Shown here piece after piece: positions 24,851-33,818 of a stretch of 64,000 bases of DNA. Both the position numbers and the translations under genes were made by a program. Positions within the stretch are counted from its first letter, which is position 1. Every line of letters starts with the position of its first letter. Under the pieces are notes generated by a model. That model saw nothing but the letters and a program-made list of their open reading frames with translations, had not been told where the DNA came from and made no database searches. Source of the DNA: an uncultured Cellvibrionales bacterium (GTDB lineage Bacteria; Pseudomonadota; Gammaproteobacteria; Pseudomonadales; Cellvibrionaceae). The stretch is from positions 1 through 64,000 of the forward strand of contig CAJWBQ010000023.1 in assembly GCA_913020115.1 (NCBI GenBank), given 5' to 3'.

Positions 24851-26635
24851 TCATACAAAATACTTGGTGTCTTTATAGGGTAGTTTCATAAACCCAGAGA
24901 CACCAACACCTTCAATTAGATGAAGATTTGCCATAATCCCCCGCAGGCACTCAGAGAATTCAGCTTCTTTCGAGGAATCTAACAACTTCAAATAGTTGTG
25001 TATCTTCAGTTCCAGATCGACACTTTCGAAGATGATACAGCCGGAATGGTGAATTTTATTCATATCACTGAGGTAATCCATAATTAGCTCAGGCAGCTCC
25101 AACATTTCGTCCGGGTCATCGCCGTCCTCAAAATAGGAGTGCAGGCGACTCTCGTCTTCCCGCTCCAGGGCATAGCTCACCGCAAAGGGAATATCCACTT
25201 CCGGGCTGGCCCGAAATGAGCCGCCAGGGGACTCACGTGGAATGTGAAGTGTTTTTCTCGCATCAAAGATACAGCTTTTAAACACCCCGGTTTTACGTAT
25301 AGCTCGGGCCAAATACACCATATTATTCACCGCCCCGATAAAGGCGGGGCGCAGTGACTCATCAGCCAAATTAAGACTTGAGTCGATGTAAACGCCCTTG
25401 TCTTGCCAGCGAATGGCCAAGCCCCCCACCACCGGATAATGCCCTAGATGAGACACGGCGGTTACAAAAGCCTTTTCGGTATCGCCCATGCCCGACAAAT
25501 AATTTTTGTAGTATTTGTCGAGTTCGGTAGCGTCCACTGCAGCAATCGACTTTGCCGCCATTTCCTGACGAAGAAAGCCTTTTCTCGAGCTGTAGACCAC
25601 GGTTTCTAAAGTCTGATCGGCGGTGTCTAACCAAATAGGGATCAAGGGCATTGTTTGATGGGTATCCACAAGGCCTTCGTCCGGAACAATTCGCTTCATA
25701 TAGCGCATATTTTTGAACAGGTAATCTCCCGCCTGACGGCGCAGGGATGGATCGGCACACAACAAGTTTTCCAAAGTTCGCGCAAATTCCACCGGTAAGT
25801 TCAAGGAAGTGGGCGTGATAACGGCTTTGCCAAAACGGCTGCTCTGCCCCGAGGCCAGCGCATAGAGTGTTCCAGCCAAACCCTGCTCGTCAAAACGCGG
25901 GGAAGACAGCGCTCCTTGCAGCTGCTCTTCACCAATAAAATAAATATCACCCAATTTGGCGTTTGTCTGCTGTAGCTCTGCGCCCAAAGCACCGAGCCCG
26001 CCCATGCCGGTATGCTCTCCAAGATGGTCCAGCTGCGCGAATACGGCCGCCCCCCAATCAATCAGAGAGACGGTGCCCGCCTCTGGGTCAAAAACAACAT
26101 TAGAGGGTTTAATATCGCCGTGCACCAAGGGCGCTCGATGCTGAGACTCTGCCGACACTCGCAAGGCCGTCAAAATATCCACCATTTGCGCGGCAATACT
26201 CAGTACCAAACGAGGCGCTAAGCGCCCTCTTTGCAAGGCCAGCTGTTCTAGGTTAATCCCGCGTGCCCGTGACATTACCAAAATTGACTGGCCGCGCACC
26301 CGCTGATAATCGATAAAAGTGGGGGCACCCGCATGCCCTACTTGAGACAATAGATAGCCTTCTTCTTCAAGCCGTTCTTGAACTTGTTGAGGCAAAGTAA
26401 TGCGGGAGAATTTAAATACAAATTCGCGATCATCCGGTGCCCTGCCGGCGAAGACAAAACCGTAGGCACCCTTACCGATCAAAGAAATTTCTCGGTAACC
26501 AAGACGAGCCAGTTGCGCCTCGCAAAGCGCTAACCAGTCTTTCAGTTTTTGCGCATCTTCATGGCTAAGAAGATAGACGGACTGCTCTTCATTTATATAA
26601 AAATGCTGAAGATTTTCACTTTCTACCAAAGCCAT
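24851..26635 (-). CDS. Hanks-type Ser/Thr kinase-like protein with unknown C-terminal domain
   Basis: This 594-residue cytoplasmic protein (no transmembrane segment) has a protein kinase domain at residues about 45-300: glycine loop GKGAYGFVF at 54-62, invariant Lys at 75 (FVFKF), catalytic HGDIKPSNVV at 172-181 (Asp174, Asn179), and DWG at 193-195 in place of DFG. All catalytic residues are present, so activity is plausible. Residues about 300-594 form a second, mixed alpha/beta region (for example GLAIRWQDKGVYIDSSLNLA) that I do not recognise. It follows the bkd operon downstream, after a strong terminator, so it has its own promoter. Its targets are unknown. Confidence 0.8.
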   Translation of the reverse strand: MALVESENLQHFYINEEQSVYLLSHEDAQKLKDWLALCEAQLARLGYREISLIGKGAYGFVFAGRAPDDREFVFKFSRITLPQQVQERLEEEGYLLSQVGHAGAPTFIDYQRVRGQSILVMSRARGINLEQLALQRGRLAPRLVLSIAAQMVDILTALRVSAESQHRAPLVHGDIKPSNVVFDPEAGTVSLIDWGAAVFAQLDHLGEHTGMGGLGALGAELQQTNAKLGDIYFIGEEQLQGALSSPRFDEQGLAGTLYALASGQSSRFGKAVITPTSLNLPVEFARTLENLLCADPSLRRQAGDYLFKNMRYMKRIVPDEGLVDTHQTMPLIPIWLDTADQTLETVVYSSRKGFLRQEMAAKSIAAVDATELDKYYKNYLSGMGDTEKAFVTAVSHLGHYPVVGGLAIRWQDKGVYIDSSLNLADESLRPAFIGAVNNMVYLARAIRKTGVFKSCIFDARKTLHIPRESPGGSFRASPEVDIPFAVSYALEREDESRLHSYFEDGDDPDEMLELPELIMDYLSDMNKIHHSGCIIFESVDLELKIHNYLKLLDSSKEAEFSECLRGIMANLHLIEGVGVSGFMKLPYKDTKYFV

Positions 26636-26676
26636 AAAAAATGCCTACTCAATTTCCAGCAGCATAACACAGACCC

Positions 26677-26699
26677 AAAAAACCTAGCACAAGGCTAGG
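26677..26699 (-). terminator. Rho-independent terminator of the bkd operon
   Basis: On the minus strand a CCTAGC/GCTAGG 6-bp stem with a 5-nt loop (stem arms at 26699-26694 and 26688-26683) is followed directly by six T (26682-26677). It lies 36 nt after the bkdB stop. Confidence 0.85.
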
Positions 26700-26734
26700 C
26701 TTTCCAGCTTAAGATCAGCTTGCACAAATCAAGC

Positions 26735-27994
26735 TTACACCATGCTGGCCAGCATGCTACTGGGCACTTCTAAATACTCTTTCCACTGATTACTGAATCG
26801 GGCCATGGTCGCGCCATCAATCACTCGGTGATCTCCTGACCAACTCACCGTCATAATCTTACGGGCCTGCACATTTCCCGATTCGTCGAAGCGAGGTAAA
26901 GTTTGTACTTTTCCTAAAGCCACAATCGCCACCTCAGGCTTGGTGATAATGGGCGTTGCCGCGGTGCCGCCAATGGCGCCAACGTTTGACATGGTAATGC
27001 TACCGCCGCTTAAATCGGCCGGAGAAATTTTACCACTGCGAGCCGCTTCAGTAAGGCGCGACACCTCTTGTGCAACATCGAGAATCGACATGGTTTGTAC
27101 GCCTTTAATATTTGGCACCAATAAACCGGTCTTGCCATCAACGGCCATGCCGATATTATGGCTGGCCAAATAAGTCAGTTCTGTGAAGTCCTCATTGGCG
27201 CGGCTGTTTAATACAGGGAACTGCTTAATCGCCAAAGACATCGCTTTAATGAACAAAGGCATCATGGTTACTTTAATGCCTTCCGGTGAATATCGTTCCT
27301 TCAGCTGAGCTCGCAGAGCCACAAGTTCGGTAATATCAATTTCATCAACGTAGGTAAAATGGGGAATTGTGGCCACAGACTCTGACATGCGCTCGGCCAT
27401 AATTTTGCGTACGCCTCTAATCGCTTCAACACGATCAGATTCCGTCACTGCGACGGAAGTCTTTGCTGCCATCGACGGGGCGGTGTCAGCAACTACCGTG
27501 GCCTGCGCCTCAGGGTTTGCCAAATATCGCAGTAAATCCTCTTTTAATACTCGCCCCGCTTTCCCTGTGCCCGTGACCAAGGCTAAATCTAAGGCATTTT
27601 CTCTGGCCAAGCGACGTACGGCGGGAGTAGACAATACTTTGCCAGTGGTCATGTCTTCATTGCTCACCGCAGGCGCAAGATCGACAAGAGCTTCGGGTTC
27701 TTTACTCGCATCTGTCTTCGCAACAGCGCCATCAATCGCTGCGGTCTCGCCATCGCCTTCCGCGTCAATCGCAAAAAGAGGTGAATGAACCTGCGCAATA
27801 TCGCCTTCCGCGTAATACAGTTTGGTCACCACGCCGTTATACATCGAAGGAATTTCAACGATGGCTTTGTCGGTGCTCACATCGGCCACAACTTGATCTT
27901 CTACAATCACGTCGCCCTCTTTAACCTTCCATTCCACCACTTCACACTCAATGATGCCTTCGCCAATGTCGGGAAGAATAAAATCTTTAATCAT
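26735..27994 (-). CDS. bkdB: Branched-chain 2-oxoacid dehydrogenase E2 (dihydrolipoyl acyltransferase)
   Basis: This 419-residue core enzyme moves the branched acyl group from lipoate to CoA. It has one N-terminal lipoyl domain (about 1-78) with the lipoyl Lys in VSTDKAIVEIP at about residue 44, then a peripheral-subunit-binding domain (about 120-160; STPAVRRLARENALDLALVTGTGKAGRVLKEDL), and the catalytic acyltransferase domain (about 190-419) with active-site DHRVIDGATMARF. The linkers are Ala/Glu-rich. It is the third gene of the bkd operon; bkdA2 ends 14 nt ahead. In Pseudomonas lpdV (E3) follows here, but here a terminator follows instead. Confidence 0.95.
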   Translation of the reverse strand: MIKDFILPDIGEGIIECEVVEWKVKEGDVIVEDQVVADVSTDKAIVEIPSMYNGVVTKLYYAEGDIAQVHSPLFAIDAEGDGETAAIDGAVAKTDASKEPEALVDLAPAVSNEDMTTGKVLSTPAVRRLARENALDLALVTGTGKAGRVLKEDLLRYLANPEAQATVVADTAPSMAAKTSVAVTESDRVEAIRGVRKIMAERMSESVATIPHFTYVDEIDITELVALRAQLKERYSPEGIKVTMMPLFIKAMSLAIKQFPVLNSRANEDFTELTYLASHNIGMAVDGKTGLLVPNIKGVQTMSILDVAQEVSRLTEAARSGKISPADLSGGSITMSNVGAIGGTAATPIITKPEVAIVALGKVQTLPRFDESGNVQARKIMTVSWSGDHRVIDGATMARFSNQWKEYLEVPSSMLASMV

Positions 27995-28008
27995 GACTTG
28001 CTCCGCTG

Positions 28009-28986
28009 CTAGAATTTTACGCTGGATTTAATGGCTTCATATATTTTTAAGTGATCGGCCATATATTCTTTTTCCAAGGCCAGTGGATAAGGTGTATCCA
28101 TACCGGTCACTCTCGAAATAGGAGACTCCAGATACAGGAAACACCGCTCCTGAATTTCAGTGGCTATTTCCGCTCCAAAGCCACCGGTGCGACAGGCTTC
28201 GTGGCTCACTAACAATCGCCCGGTTTTTATAACCGACGCCACGACTGTTTCCACATCCCAAGGCAGCAAGCTGCGTAAATCAATAATCTCACAAGAAATG
28301 CCGTCGGCGCGGGCCATCGCCGCCGCCTTGTTCACCGCAATCATTTGCGCGCCCCAAGCCAAGAGGGTGATATCTGTACCGGTTTCAGTGACTTCCGCTT
28401 TGCCGATGGGAATTTCATAATCTTCTTCGGGCACTTCGCCAATGGCCGCGCGATAAATAGCTTTTGGTTCAAAAAACAACACAGGGTTAGGGTCGCGAAT
28501 AGCCGCCAGCAACAAACCTTTAGCTTGATAAGGGGTGCTGGGCACGACAATTTTTAAGCCTGGGGTATGACAAAAATAGGCTTCAGGAGACTGTGAATGA
28601 TACAGACCTCCGGCTATGCCACCACCGTAGGGTGTTCTGAATGTAAGCCCAGCCACATCAAATTCATTGCCGCTGCGATAGCGAAATTTAGCGGCCTCGT
28701 TAACAATTTGATCAAAGGCGGGAAAGATGTAATCTGCAAACTGTATTTCCGCTACGGGCACCGCGCCCTGGGCAGCCAAGCCAATTGCAAAGCCCGCTAT
28801 ACCTTGTTCTGTTAGGGGCGTATTGAATACCCGGTCGCGACCAAATTTTTCTTGAAGGTTACTGGTTGCACGGAATACACCACCAAATTTGCCAATATCT
28901 TCACCGAGACAAACCACACGGTCGTTGTCAGCCATGGCTGTTTCCAGCGCACTATTCACCGCCTGGAGTAGATTCATTTTCGCCAT
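28009..28986 (-). CDS. bkdA2: Branched-chain 2-oxoacid dehydrogenase E1 beta subunit
   Basis: This 325-residue beta chain of the ThDP-dependent decarboxylase, which with BkdA1 forms E1, has the transketolase pyrimidine-binding domain at about 1-175 ([26 protein letters not shown], where Glu28 activates the thiazolium ring). The C-terminal domain (about 190-320) contains [17 protein letters not shown] and [19 protein letters not shown]. The length matches the family. It ends 14 nt before bkdB and starts 2 nt after bkdA1, so the three are co-translated. Confidence 0.96.
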   Translation of the reverse strand: MAKMNLLQAVNSALETAMADNDRVVCLGEDIGKFGGVFRATSNLQEKFGRDRVFNTPLTEQGIAGFAIGLAAQGAVPVAEIQFADYIFPAFDQIVNEAAKFRYRSGNEFDVAGLTFRTPYGGGIAGGLYHSQSPEAYFCHTPGLKIVVPSTPYQAKGLLLAAIRDPNPVLFFEPKAIYRAAIGEVPEEDYEIPIGKAEVTETGTDITLLAWGAQMIAVNKAAAMARADGISCEIIDLRSLLPWDVETVVASVIKTGRLLVSHEACRTGGFGAEIATEIQERCFLYLESPISRVTGMDTPYPLALEKEYMADHLKIYEAIKSSVKF

Positions 28987-28988
28987 GG

Positions 28989-30134
28989 TTACAGTCTCCC
29001 CGAGGTGGCTGGATAATGTTCTGGATAGAGTTCTATGTGTTTTTTCAGTGATTCATATTGCGCCTGCAAGTGTGCAGGTGGCACGTCGTAAACGTCGTTG
29101 ATCAGCTCCTCCAGTTTTGGCGAGGGGTGCTTTTCTTCGCTCTTCATGGTGGCGAGCACCTCACTCCGATATTCCTCCAAGGTGGATTTTTCTTCGTCTT
29201 CACTCCACCAGCCCTGAGCCAGCAACCAATTTTTCATGCGATTTATGGGGTCTTTGTCCCGCCACTTATCTTCTTCTTCACGACTTCTGTAGCCACTGGG
29301 GTCATCTGAAGTTGAATGTGCTCCCAGCCGATAGCTCATGGTTTCGATCAAAACCGGTTCTTTGTTCGCCAGCGCCATTGCCCGCGCGGCGACCGCCGCG
29401 GTGTAGGTGGCGAGAATGTCATTGCCGTCAACACGAATGGTTTTAATGCCATAACCCACGCCACGAGAAGCGATACCGTCACCGGCGAATTGCTCGCTGG
29501 TAGGCGTGGATATGGCGTAACCGTTATTTCTAGCCACAAACACCACCGGGCATTTCAACACCGCTGCCATGTTCAAGCCCGCGTGAAAATCGCCTTCGGA
29601 GGCTGCGCCGTCGCCGAAATAACACAGTGTGCACGCATCTTTGCCCTCCAACTTTTGACCGTAGGCGTAGCCGGCCGCCTGTGGAATTTGGGTACCGAGA
29701 GGTGAGCTAATGGTCATGAAATTGAGTGCGCGACAACCGTAATGAATGGGCATTTGCCGGCCCTTGCCTAGGTCGAGTTCATTGCTGAACATCTGATTCA
29801 TGAATTGCTTGGTAGTGAAACCGCGGAAGCGCAAAGCGGCCTGTTCGCGATATTGCCCCATAATCATGTCGTGTTCGCTGAATGCCGCTGCGGTTCCCAT
29901 CACCGCGGCCTCTTCACCAGTGCAAGTCAGATAAAAGCTCAAGCGACCTTGGCGCTGTGCGGCAACCATGCGCTCGTCCAAAACACGAGTGAAGAGCATG
30001 TCGCTGTACATTTTCCGCGCCTTGGCCTCAGTCAGAGGGGCAATCTCAGCGCCAGGGCTTACAACGCCGTCAGCGTTGAGTACACTGAATGTAGGAATGG
30101 GTAGGTTGGCACTGGTAATAAATTCTGCTTTCAT
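28989..30134 (-). CDS. bkdA1: Branched-chain 2-oxoacid dehydrogenase E1 alpha subunit
   Basis: This 381-residue alpha chain decarboxylates the 2-oxoacids from valine, leucine and isoleucine. The ThDP motif [20 protein letters not shown] is intact, followed by [15 protein letters not shown] and [17 protein letters not shown] with the Ser phosphoacceptor-loop region. The 3' end is joined to bkdA2 by 2 nt. The start is the ATG at 30134 because GAGG lies 7 nt ahead; the upstream ATG at 30149 has none. It heads the bkd operon. The 280-bp gap to the divergent Lrp gene holds the promoter. Confidence 0.95.
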   Translation of the reverse strand: MKAEFITSANLPIPTFSVLNADGVVSPGAEIAPLTEAKARKMYSDMLFTRVLDERMVAAQRQGRLSFYLTCTGEEAAVMGTAAAFSEHDMIMGQYREQAALRFRGFTTKQFMNQMFSNELDLGKGRQMPIHYGCRALNFMTISSPLGTQIPQAAGYAYGQKLEGKDACTLCYFGDGAASEGDFHAGLNMAAVLKCPVVFVARNNGYAISTPTSEQFAGDGIASRGVGYGIKTIRVDGNDILATYTAAVAARAMALANKEPVLIETMSYRLGAHSTSDDPSGYRSREEEDKWRDKDPINRMKNWLLAQGWWSEDEEKSTLEEYRSEVLATMKSEEKHPSPKLEELINDVYDVPPAHLQAQYESLKKHIELYPEHYPATSGRL

Positions 30135-30320
30135 CGAATACCTCAACACAGTATTTGTAAGGGTTTTATAATTATATTAGTGAAGTGAAAATTAGCACGA
30201 GAAGGGCTAGAGAATCCTGCCAAAGTCGGTGTCAGAGAAACAGAACAACAATGATTAATAGCTTGATATTGGAAAATATTAGTCATTAATCGCGCGAAAA
30301 TGATTATTGCTTAGGATATC

Positions 30321-30334
30321 GCTAAATTATTAGC
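30321..30334. promoter_or_regulatory. Palindrome in the bkd/Lrp intergenic region, possible Lrp site
   Basis: GCTAAATTATTAGC is a perfect 14-bp inverted repeat centred in the gap between the bkd operon and the first Lrp/AsnC gene. A similar CTAA-TTAG palindrome lies in front of the second Lrp gene at 30935-30944. An AT-rich palindrome with flanking CTAA/TTAG fits sites of Lrp-family proteins. No binding is shown. Confidence 0.45.
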
Positions 30335-30414
30335 ATTTCCTAGCAGAACACTTTACAGCAGCGCTCAATTTAGAGACGCTAGTACAATCCCCGCTATTAC
30401 GTAGAAGTACAAAC

Positions 30415-30894
30415 ATGAACGACTATAAACTGGACGCCATTGACCGCAAGATTCTCACCCTGCTGCAAGCCGATGCAGGCATAGCCAACATTGAGTTGGC
30501 CGAGCAAGTGTGCCTGTCTCCTTCGCCCTGCTCACGTCGAGTTAAACACTTAGAAGAGCAAGGCTATATAAGCCGCCGAGTGACCTTGATGGACCCCAAT
30601 AAAGCCGGCCTGCCAGTGACGGTGTTTATTCAAGTCACCCTAGACCATCAAGTCAAAAGGGAGTTAGACAAATTTGCTAAGCAAGTGAGTGAATGGCCGG
30701 AGGTGATGGAGTGTTACCTGATGACTGGCGACTTCGATTATTTAATGCGCGTTGTGGCCCCAGACCTGCATTCCTACCAGGCCTTTCTCGACGAAAAACT
30801 CACTCAGCTGGAGGGTATCAATCACGTGAAGAGCAGTTTTTCCCTCAAACCCATTTGCTATAAAACCGAACTGCCTCTAGACCACCTTCGTTAG
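30415..30894 (+). CDS. bkdR: Lrp/AsnC-family regulator, probable BkdR
   Basis: This 159-residue DNA-binding regulator has an N-terminal winged HTH (residues about 5-60; LDAIDRKILTLLQADAGIANIELAEQVCLSPSPCSRRVKHLEEQGYI) and a C-terminal RAM/AsnC ligand domain (about 70-150; VFIQVTLDHQ, then EVMECYLMTGDFDYLMRV). Divergent from bkdA1, it holds the position of BkdR of Pseudomonas putida, which activates the bkd operon in response to branched-chain amino acids. A second Lrp paralogue lies 83 nt further on. Both could bind the same operator region. BkdR assignment is by position and family. Confidence 0.88.
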   Translation: MNDYKLDAIDRKILTLLQADAGIANIELAEQVCLSPSPCSRRVKHLEEQGYISRRVTLMDPNKAGLPVTVFIQVTLDHQVKRELDKFAKQVSEWPEVMECYLMTGDFDYLMRVVAPDLHSYQAFLDEKLTQLEGINHVKSSFSLKPICYKTELPLDHLR

Positions 30895-30934
30895 GCTCAG
30901 CGATAATCCTCCAGTGACATTAGGAATAAAAGCG

Positions 30935-30944
30935 CTAATATTAG
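30935..30944. promoter_or_regulatory. CTAA-TTAG palindrome ahead of the second Lrp gene
   Basis: A perfect 10-bp inverted repeat (CTAATATTAG) in the 82-bp gap before the second Lrp gene. It shares the CTAA/TTAG halves with the site at 30321, with a spacing 2 bp smaller. It could be an autoregulatory site; weak evidence. Confidence 0.35.
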
Positions 30945-30976
30945 GACGTTCTCAACTTTAAAAATCGGTATTTAGG

Positions 30977-31447
30977 ATGAAAAATCAATTTGTACTGGAC
31001 GACTTCGATCGCAAGATACTTCGCACATTACAAGAAAATGCCGATTACTCCATGGCCGACCTAGGCGCAAAGGTCGGCCTTTCACACACGCCCTGCTGGC
31101 GGCGCATCAAACGCTTAGAAGCGGAAGGTATTATTAAGGGCAAGGTCACTTTACTAGACCCCAAAAAACTAGATCTCTCAGTGACTGTTTACGCTTACTT
31201 AATCATTAAAAGCCACGCAGAAGATTCGCTGAACGCATTTGAGTCTGCTGTGCTAAACGTGCCTGAGGTGGTGGAGTGCTACTCAACCAGCGGCGAGAAA
31301 GATTATGTATTGAAAGTTGTCGTTGATAATGTAGAGCACTATGAAAAACTTCTTAAGCGCAGCTTGGTTCACCTGCCCAATGTAGCATCAGTGAATTCCA
31401 CCTTCGCCCTGAAGCAAGTAAAGTACACCACAGAGCTGCCGCTTTGA
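30977..31447 (+). CDS. Second Lrp/AsnC-family regulator
   Basis: This 156-residue Lrp-family regulator has the HTH at about 8-60 (LDDFDRKILRTLQENADYSMADLGAKVGLSHTPCWRRIKRLEAEGII) and the C-terminal effector domain at about 70-150 (EVVECYSTSGEKDYVLKVV). It is related to the gene before it but clearly diverged, and the same strand and short gap suggest tandem duplication and perhaps co-regulation. Its target may be the same bkd operon or an unrelated amino-acid gene. It ends 13 nt short of the end of the convergent membrane MCP-like gene. Confidence 0.88.
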   Translation: MKNQFVLDDFDRKILRTLQENADYSMADLGAKVGLSHTPCWRRIKRLEAEGIIKGKVTLLDPKKLDLSVTVYAYLIIKSHAEDSLNAFESAVLNVPEVVECYSTSGEKDYVLKVVVDNVEHYEKLLKRSLVHLPNVASVNSTFALKQVKYTTELPL

Positions 31448-31460
31448 TGCCCATGAAAAA

Positions 31461-32651
31461 CTAAAAGAGCTCTATGTCGCCTTCGTCCATAGAGACCTGC
31501 TCCACCTTTTTAGCAATATTTTGGGCGTGAAAGCGGTCGCGAAGCTCAGTCAACTCATTGGCCACTCGCCTCAAACTTTCCTCGTCACTAGCGTTGGCCA
31601 CTTGATTGTGGGAAAAAACGGCTACCTCGTGAATATGCTCTAAACGAAGACTAATGTGACCCGACAACTGATTGACAATATCCTCAAACTGCAGCGCTCG
31701 CATAGAATTATTGATCTCTTTGTTAATGCCGCTACTTGCCTCGCTTAGATCACCCAATATTGATTCAGTTTTAACATTTAGAGTTTCAATTTGCCCTAAC
31801 ATTTGATCAATGGCGCCTTTACCCTCAATCGCCGCATTCATATCAAGACTGGCAATGTCCCCCACCTGATTATTGACTTCGCTGATCAGAAGTTTCGAGT
31901 GCTCAATTTTTTCGCGAATTTGATCGTTGAGCTTGGCTGAAGTTAGGGAGAGTGCGCGAACCTCGTCGGCAACCACGGCAAAGCCCCTTCCCACGTCGCC
32001 CGCTCGAGCGGCTTCAATGGCCGCGTTCAAGGCGAGCAAATTGGTCTGATCGGCCATTCCTTTAACATCGTCAAGAATAGAAAACATTCCCTCCATATGT
32101 TGATTCATGTCGTTAATTCGGTGAATTGCACCAATACTTTTTTCACTAATATCAATTAAGAGATCAATATAGTACTGAATGATGGTATCGGTTTTCGCGA
32201 TAAATTCGCTAATGGCATAGCCGTCACTATTATCTTCCTGTTGATCGCCATGAATGCTGTTCACCAATTCAAGGGACATCTCCGATTGTTCTCGAGCTCG
32301 ATCCACGACCTTGGAAAAGCTCTGCTGAAGAAGCAAGGTGGAGTCTTCAATTAAGCCGCCAATCCTCTTTATGTGCTCATCAACCAATGAGACTTCTTCG
32401 TTAAGAATTTCTTCAATATGATTGCCAATCTTTAACAGCTCTCCCCTAGCATCATCGCTGAACACCGTGTTGGTATTATCAGCAACCTGACTCTTCTGAG
32501 AAACCGCATTAGCACAAAACATCCAAGCGCCAACAGTAAGCACCAGCATTAAAACCGCTATCCACTGAACAGCCACAAACAACACGACCAACAAGCTCAG
32601 CACGCTCACTACCAGCGCAATTAAATAGTCCTTAACAAACAACCCAGCCAT
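31461..32651 (-). CDS. Small membrane MCP-like protein with CheZ-like motif
   Basis: This 396-residue protein has an N-terminal membrane hairpin (residues about 8-47, two helices, no periplasmic domain), a helical region (about 60-190) and an MCP signalling tip (about 198-235) with [20 protein letters not shown] and [15 protein letters not shown]. Past the tip it carries [15 protein letters not shown]; Asp324 and Gln328 form D-x-x-x-Q, as the catalytic pair does in CheZ (DLTGQ in E. coli). The C-terminus ends in GDIELF. It is the last gene of the Che2-like cluster, downstream of cheB. A receptor, a CheY-P phosphatase, or both are possible; I lean to a phosphatase-like role because no other one is here. 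Confidence 0.75.
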   Translation of the reverse strand: MAGLFVKDYLIALVVSVLSLLVVLFVAVQWIAVLMLVLTVGAWMFCANAVSQKSQVADNTNTVFSDDARGELLKIGNHIEEILNEEVSLVDEHIKRIGGLIEDSTLLLQQSFSKVVDRAREQSEMSLELVNSIHGDQQEDNSDGYAISEFIAKTDTIIQYYIDLLIDISEKSIGAIHRINDMNQHMEGMFSILDDVKGMADQTNLLALNAAIEAARAGDVGRGFAVVADEVRALSLTSAKLNDQIREKIEHSKLLISEVNNQVGDIASLDMNAAIEGKGAIDQMLGQIETLNVKTESILGDLSEASSGINKEINNSMRALQFEDIVNQLSGHISLRLEHIHEVAVFSHNQVANASDEESLRRVANELTELRDRFHAQNIAKKVEQVSMDEGDIELF

Positions 32652-32676
32652 TCCCTATACCCTTCTTTCAAAATCA

Positions 32677-33741
32677 CTAGCTGTCGCTATAACTACTCTT
32701 AACCAAATACCGGCTAATGTCTTTTAGGGCTAAAACATCGGCGGCAGCGCCTTGCTGAACCGCGACTCGAGGCATTCCCCATACCACAGAGCTCTCCTCA
32801 TCTTGCGCTGCGGTCAGCGCGCCACTTGCGCGCATTTTACCAAGACCTGAAGCCCCATCTATTCCCATACCGGTTAAAATTACGCCCAGAGCTTGCTCAC
32901 CACAACTCTCAGCAACAGAATCAAACAGCACATCTACCGATGGTTTATGTCGATTGACGGGCTCACCATCTTCAGAAAAAGCCTTCAAAATACCCGCTCT
33001 CTGCTGAATGCGCATGTGGAGATCGCCGTTGGCGATATACACGTGATTCGCTTGGAGCACCTGACTCGGCTGATGAAACTCCTCTACATTGAGTTTTATC
33101 AGCTTATCTAAACGACGCGCGTAGGACGCCGTAAAACCAGCGGGCATGTGCTGCACAACAACAATGGGGGGCATATTCTCGGGCAGGCCCCCGAGCACTT
33201 CTTTAGTGGCCTCTGTACCACCGGTGGAAGCACCTATCGCAATCAACTTAATCCGGCTTCCCAGCTTGCTGCCCTTTGATATGGACGGTGCCTGAGCGAT
33301 ATATGGCGGGTTCACACAGTGTTCCAAGGCCACCAAGTTCGCCTTGGCCGCATTTTTAACCTTCGCGATAATCTCCGCGCTCAGCCCATGTAGCCTACTT
33401 TGAACATCGGCGGTGGGTTTTGAAACAAAATCGATAGCCCCTAATTCCAAGGCCTGCATTGTCGCGTCGGCCCCTTTTTGCGTAAGGGTAGAAATCATAA
33501 CAACGGGCATTGGCCGAAGACGCATAATGTTACTAAGAAACGTAATGCCATCCATACGAGGCATTTCAATGTCTAGAGTGATCACATCCGGAGCCAACAA
33601 CTTAATTTTATCCCGAGCGTCATAGGGATCATCGGCCAAGCCCACAACTTCTATGCCATTATCAGAGGAGAGAATTTCGTTTAAAAGAACCCTTATCAAC
33701 TCTGAATCATCAACAATTAGCACTCGTATTTTTTTAGCCAT
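32677..33741 (-). CDS. cheB: Chemotaxis methylesterase/glutamine deamidase CheB
   Basis: This 354-residue protein has a receiver domain (about 1-125; phosphoacceptor Asp57 in the LDIEM motif, acidic pair at 11-12) and a C-terminal CheB methylesterase (about 165-350). Catalytic Ser is in IGASTGGTEA, His in VVQHMPAGFT, and Asp in TGMGIDGASG. It demethylates and deamidates the receptors when phosphorylated by CheA. It lies between cheD and the membrane MCP-like gene, the Pseudomonas Che2 order. Confidence 0.96.
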   Translation of the reverse strand: MAKKIRVLIVDDSELIRVLLNEILSSDNGIEVVGLADDPYDARDKIKLLAPDVITLDIEMPRMDGITFLSNIMRLRPMPVVMISTLTQKGADATMQALELGAIDFVSKPTADVQSRLHGLSAEIIAKVKNAAKANLVALEHCVNPPYIAQAPSISKGSKLGSRIKLIAIGASTGGTEATKEVLGGLPENMPPIVVVQHMPAGFTASYARRLDKLIKLNVEEFHQPSQVLQANHVYIANGDLHMRIQQRAGILKAFSEDGEPVNRHKPSVDVLFDSVAESCGEQALGVILTGMGIDGASGLGKMRASGALTAAQDEESSVVWGMPRVAVQQGAAADVLALKDISRYLVKSSYSDS

Positions 33742-33818
33742 GTCGTTTAACTTCGCTCTTAATAAATAGAATCTATCGCTAATATACCACCGGCTTTAAT
33801 GCTTCAATAGCGAGCCGG

